From: DATCYZ01 sp036526195
GTDB taxonomy: Bacteria > Pseudomonadota > Gammaproteobacteria > Burkholderiales > SG8-39
Length of the DNA stretch: 10,324 nt
NCBI GenBank assembly: GCA_036526195.1
Contig: DATCYZ010000143.1
Location: forward strand, 1-10,324
Reading direction: 5' to 3'
Made by a program: the position numbers and the translations under genes. Each line of letters begins with the position of its first letter. The stretch's first letter is position 1. Below, in pieces: positions 7,805 to 10,324 of this stretch. Below the pieces are notes generated by a model that searched no databases, was not told the DNA's origin, and was given only the letters and a program-made list of their open reading frames with translations.

Positions 7805-7825
7805 TTTTGGTGACATATACGTCAC
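7805..7825. promoter_or_regulatory. Putative operator, copy 2 (upstream of DJ-1/PfpI gene)
   Basis: TTTTGG leads into GTGACATATACGTCAC (7810-7825), a 16-bp palindrome that again mismatches only at positions 6/11. Compared with copy 1, the outer arms differ by A to G at position 3 and by the matching T to C at position 14, so symmetry is kept. The core TATA and the TTTTGG lead are identical. It ends 66 bases before the ATG at 7892, almost the same distance as copy 1. Confidence 0.62.
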
Positions 7826-7891
7826 TGAAAGGTTGTTTTCGGCGCCGGGCTGGTAGTGTGGCGGTCGTCCTTCCTCCTATTGGAGCGCCCC

Positions 7892-8566
7892 ATGAAGATC
7901 GGCATGCTGATCTTTACCGACATGACCCAGCTCGATTTCACCTCGCCCTGGGAGGTGTTCGCGCAACTGCCCGGGTGTACGGTCAACGTCCTTGCGAAGA
8001 GTCTTGAGCCGGTGGTGGCGCGGGGCGGGCTTCGGTTTTTGCCCGATACCGCGCTCGCGGACGCGCCCCTGTATGACCTGATCTTCGTTCCCGGCGGGCC
8101 TGGGGTCGGTCCCTTGATGGAGGACCGCGAGGTGCTGGAGTTTTTGCGTTCGCAGGCGGCCCAGGCGAAGTACGTCACTTCGGTGTGCACCGGGGCGTTG
8201 GTTTTGGGGGCTGCCGGGTTGCTGAAGGGGTATCGCGCGACCACGCACTGGCTGTCGCTGGAGTTGCTGCCGGTGTTTGGTGCAACTGCCGTTCCTGATC
8301 GGGTGGTGGTGGACCGGAACCGGATCACCGGGGGCGGGGTGACGGCGGGGCTGGACTTCGCGTTGACGGTGGCGGCGGAGACCGTGGGGGTGCAGGTTGC
8401 GAAGTCGATCCAGTTGCTGATCGAGTACAACCCTGCGCCGCCGTTTGCTTGTGGGCATCCGGATACGGCGGATGCTGCGGTGGTGGAGGCGGTTAGGAAG
8501 GCTAGGGCGCCGATGCAGGCGGGGCGGTTGGCGCAGGCGAGGAGGGCGGCGGGGGTTTATTGTTGA
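7892..8566 (+). CDS. DJ-1/PfpI family protein, isonitrile hydratase (InhA)-like
   Basis: This 224-aa cytosolic protein of the DJ-1/PfpI (class I glutamine amidotransferase-like) superfamily has its nucleophile elbow in VTSVCTGALVLGAAGLL, with C99 followed by T100. D15 lies in the N-terminal TQLDFTSPWEVF. Asp near residue 17 plus Cys-Thr at 101-102 is the active-site set described for Pseudomonas isocyanide hydratase, which turns isonitriles into N-formamides. That activity is the best guess; other members of this clade are uncharacterised. There is no helix-turn-helix extension, so it is not a GlxA/FtrA-type AraC regulator. The ATG at 7892 has TTGGAG at 7880-7885, six bases upstream; an in-frame start at 7856 lacks this. 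It is monocistronic here, behind its own operator-like site, and is convergent with the genes to its right. A-T rich foreign DNA begins about 10 bases after its stop. Confidence 0.9.
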   Translation: MKIGMLIFTDMTQLDFTSPWEVFAQLPGCTVNVLAKSLEPVVARGGLRFLPDTALADAPLYDLIFVPGGPGVGPLMEDREVLEFLRSQAAQAKYVTSVCTGALVLGAAGLLKGYRATTHWLSLELLPVFGATAVPDRVVVDRNRITGGGVTAGLDFALTVAAETVGVQVAKSIQLLIEYNPAPPFACGHPDTADAAVVEAVRKARAPMQAGRLAQARRAAGVYC

Positions 8567-8778
8567 GGGGCGGCGATCTCGAATTTAGATTGCTCGGGAG
8601 CGAGTAGTGTGTCAATTGAACCAATGAAGTACTCCTGTTGTTCGGCATTAACCACATCGGTCCAAAAATCATCGACGTTGGTGCGATCCCATGAGTACGG
8701 TCGCTGGAACCGTGGCACAGTGAAGAAGCCGTGTCCTAGAACTTGATGCATCGTTCTGTCGGTCGATGAGATCTTCAT
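8557..8778 (-). pseudogene. Truncated DUF262 (GmrS/ParB-like nuclease) gene remnant
   Basis: The 73-residue frame begins MKISSTDRTMHQVL and contains VPRFQRPYSW (21-30), DDFWTDV (36-42) and YFIGSI (50-55), the recognisable N-terminal signature of DUF262 domains. These occur in GmrSD-type modification-dependent restriction enzymes and related phage-defence proteins, normally several hundred residues long. Homology stops at KFEI (65-68), just where DUF262 proteins carry the DGQQR catalytic motif. The last five residues (AAPQQ) and the TAA come from DNA at the end of the DJ-1/PfpI gene, which this frame overlaps by 10 bases on the opposite strand. GGAG lies 9 bases before the ATG, so the 5' end looks original. 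The low G+C differs from both neighbours. I read it as the surviving front of an acquired defence gene; a functional short protein is unlikely. Confidence 0.7.
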
Positions 8779-8994
8779 GGATGGCTTCTCCGCATTGGGC
8801 CTAAAAATGACGTGATCTTACGCTCCAGCTATAGGATTCAGTCCCTTTCTATTCGGAAACCAGAAAGGAAATGCGATGCAACAATGTCGTAAGAATGGAG
8901 GCAAGACGGCAATCATACGAAACGCGATTAGGGAGCAGGCTTTAGACTCGTCAAGAAAGGCGAGCCCATCAATGTGTTTGCCTTCCGCTTTAAT
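8779..8994. other. Low-GC spacer with no recognised gene
   Basis: These 216 bases separate the DUF262 remnant from the GMC oxidoreductase gene and share the remnant's low G+C. They would contain the remnant's original promoter. On the minus strand the frame directly after the GMC stop codon stays open for 58 codons (8994 down to a TAA at 8818-8820), with stretches such as DGLAFLDESKAC; I recognise no family in it, and a plus-strand frame is open over part of the same bases. Probably acquired or rearranged DNA. Confidence 0.5.
8844..8868. repeat. Short inverted repeat (7-bp stem)
   Basis: CCTTTCT (8844-8850) and AGAAAGG (8862-8868) pair perfectly around an 11-base loop. No T-run follows on either strand, so it is a poor intrinsic terminator. 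It lies in the low-GC spacer and could be a weak regulatory hairpin or an end of an inserted segment. Confidence 0.35.
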
Positions 8995-10324
8995 CTACAC
9001 CCCCACCCCCACCCCCACCATCTCCCCCGCCTTCTCCCCAATCATCAGCACACTCGCATTCAGATTCGCCGACGGAATCATCGGCATGATCGACGCATCG
9101 GCCACGCGCAGCCCGCGCACGCCATGCACGCGCAAGGCATCATCCACCACCGAATCCGCCACACCAGCCGGCCCCATGCGGCAAGTCCCCATGGGGTGAT
9201 AGGCGGTGTTGCCGGTGCGGCGGGCGTGGTCCAGCAGTTCCTCGTCGCTCTGCCGCGCAACGCCGGGCCAGAGTTCCTCGGCAACGAAGGGCTTGAACGG
9301 CGCACTGCCTAAAACCGAACGGCTGAAGCGCATCGCCGCAACCAACACCCGCCGGTCCTCGGCCTCGGCCAGATAATTCCCCTGCACCTCCGGCGGCACG
9401 AACGCATCGGCGGACACGGCGCGCACATGGCCGGCGCTCAGGGGCCGCTGCTGCCAGCAGGCCACGGTCGCCCCCGGAAACGCATCCAGCCCGGACTGCA
9501 CGCCCAGCGGATAGCTGGCCGGCGTGAAGGTGAGCTGGATGTCGCCGCGATCCAGCGACGGGTCGGACTTCCAGAAGCAGTAGACCAGGGTCGGCGTCAG
9601 CGCCAGGGCGCCGCGGCGCGTCGCGGCATAGCGCAGCACCTCCCACACGAGCGGCAGGCCGCGCGCCCGATCGTTGATGGTCTTCGCGCCGCGGATGCGC
9701 ACCACGGAGCGCACCGCATAGTGGTCGCGGAAGTTCCGACCCACCCCGGGCAGCGCCTGCACCACCGGGATGCCGAGGGACTGCAAGTGCGCCGGGTCGC
9801 CGATGCCCGAGACCTGCAGCAGTTGCGGCGAGGCGATGGCGCCGGCGCAGAGGATCACCTCGCGCGCGGCGCGGATCGTGCGCACCACGCCCTCGCGTCC
9901 GCCGACCCGGTACTGCACGCCCGTGGCCCGGCCGTCCTCCACCAGGATGCGCTCGACGTGGGCCTCGGTGACCACGCGCGTGTTGCCGCGCTTCATCGCC
10001 GGGTAGAGGAAGGCACGCGCCGGGCTCACCCGGCGGCCGCGATGCACGCTGCGCTGCGCGTACGAGATGCCCTCCTGCACGCGGCCGTTGTAGTCGGGGT
10101 TCTGCGGCACGCCGAGCGAGACCGCGCCGCGGATGAACGCGTCCGAAAGCGGATCGGTCTCGTCGATGTCGGTCACCTCGAATGGGCCGTCGGTGCCGTG
10201 GTAGCCCGCGTCGCCGCCGCCGATGCGGCGCTCGCTCTTCCTGAAGTAGGGCAGCACGTCCTCGTAGCCCCAGCCGCGGTTGCCCTGTTCGGCCCAGAGG
10301 TCGAAGTCGGCGCGCTGGCCGCGG
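8995..10324 (-). CDS. GMC-family flavin oxidoreductase (choline/alcohol dehydrogenase type), 5' end outside window
   Basis: The frame is open from the right edge to a TAG at 8995-8997, about 443 codons; the N-terminal FAD-binding Rossmann motif lies beyond the window, so the full protein is probably around 530 aa or more. The visible part starts in the conserved GMC stretch DFDLWAEQGNRGWGYEDVLPYF. It continues with GAIASPQLLQVSGIG (the second GMC signature) and PGVGRNFRDHY, and ends with YHPMGTCRMG, whose His codon at 9196-9198 is the expected catalytic base. NLNASVLMIGEKAGE carries the Asn region paired with it in choline dehydrogenase-type members. Such enzymes oxidise primary alcohols or cyclic alcohols using FAD. 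The substrate is unknown; BetA-like or AlkJ-like alcohol dehydrogenase are the nearest guesses. The C-terminus carries an unusual Val-Gly repeat tail. It is transcribed towards the DUF262 remnant. Confidence 0.94.
   Translation of the reverse strand, partial: RGQRADFDLWAEQGNRGWGYEDVLPYFRKSERRIGGGDAGYHGTDGPFEVTDIDETDPLSDAFIRGAVSLGVPQNPDYNGRVQEGISYAQRSVHRGRRVSPARAFLYPAMKRGNTRVVTEAHVERILVEDGRATGVQYRVGGREGVVRTIRAAREVILCAGAIASPQLLQVSGIGDPAHLQSLGIPVVQALPGVGRNFRDHYAVRSVVRIRGAKTINDRARGLPLVWEVLRYAATRRGALALTPTLVYCFWKSDPSLDRGDIQLTFTPASYPLGVQSGLDAFPGATVACWQQRPLSAGHVRAVSADAFVPPEVQGNYLAEAEDRRVLVAAMRFSRSVLGSAPFKPFVAEELWPGVARQSDEELLDHARRTGNTAYHPMGTCRMGPAGVADSVVDDALRVHGVRGLRVADASIMPMIPSANLNASVLMIGEKAGEMVGVGVGV
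8998..9020 (-). repeat. Hexanucleotide tandem repeat in the GMC 3' end
   Basis: Three tandem copies of CCCCCA on the plus strand (GTGGGG-type repeats on the coding strand) encode the alternating Val-Gly tail VGVGVGV immediately before the GMC stop codon at 8995-8997. The unit length is a multiple of three, so copy changes would alter tail length without shifting frame. Confidence 0.75.

Noticed and set aside
7892..8566. DJ-1/PfpI protein as the N-terminal half of an AraC-type regulator (GlxA/FtrA)
   Set aside because: The frame ends at 224 residues and no helix-turn-helix coding follows; the next DNA is the low-GC remnant on the other strand.
8876..9199. A 107-codon plus-strand frame across the low-GC spacer and the GMC 3' end
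   Set aside because: More than half is antisense to conserved GMC sequence, it has no ribosome site of note, and its Thr-Pro repeat is the complement of the Val-Gly repeat.

Overview
This GC-rich window (roughly 70% G+C in most genes, strong G/C third-position bias) looks like the chromosome of a Gram-negative proteobacterium. The reasons are a tripartite-type RND inner-membrane pump, a DauA-type SulP transporter close to the enterobacterial protein, and densely packed operons. A beta- or gamma-proteobacterium is most likely; nothing here fixes the genus.

Bases 1-5481 hold one tightly packed plus-strand cluster: an RND efflux permease, a short-chain dehydrogenase/reductase (SDR), a small cupin and an acyl-CoA dehydrogenase (ACAD). 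The gaps are 16, 10 and 3 bases, so the pump is probably co-transcribed with three genes that look like part of an acyl-CoA or organic-acid catabolic route. The substrate cannot be read from the sequence. The ACAD lacks the usual C-terminal catalytic Glu and has a Glu at the alternative position used by isovaleryl-CoA and long-chain dehydrogenases.

Bases 5482-8566 hold a second plus-strand block: a DauA-like SulP transporter with a STAS domain, a gamma-glutamylcyclotransferase-like protein overlapping it by ATGA, and, after a 102-base gap, a DJ-1/PfpI protein of the isonitrile hydratase type. The transporter and the DJ-1/PfpI gene are each preceded, 63 and 66 bases before the start codon, by nearly the same 16-bp palindrome in the same orientation (GTRACRTATAYGTYAC after TTTTGG). 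The differences between the two copies in the outer arms are compensatory. This is the best candidate for undescribed biology in the window: a small regulon under one dimeric repressor or activator that is not encoded here.

Bases 8567-8994 are compositionally foreign (about 43-47% G+C in sampled lines). They hold the first 73 codons of a DUF262 (GmrS-like) gene, cut off just before its DGQQR motif, plus about 216 bases with no recognisable gene. This looks like the scar of an acquired defence-type gene. From 8995 to the right edge, on the minus strand, lies the C-terminal part of a GMC-family flavin oxidoreductase. Its last codons are a hexanucleotide repeat encoding a Val-Gly tail.
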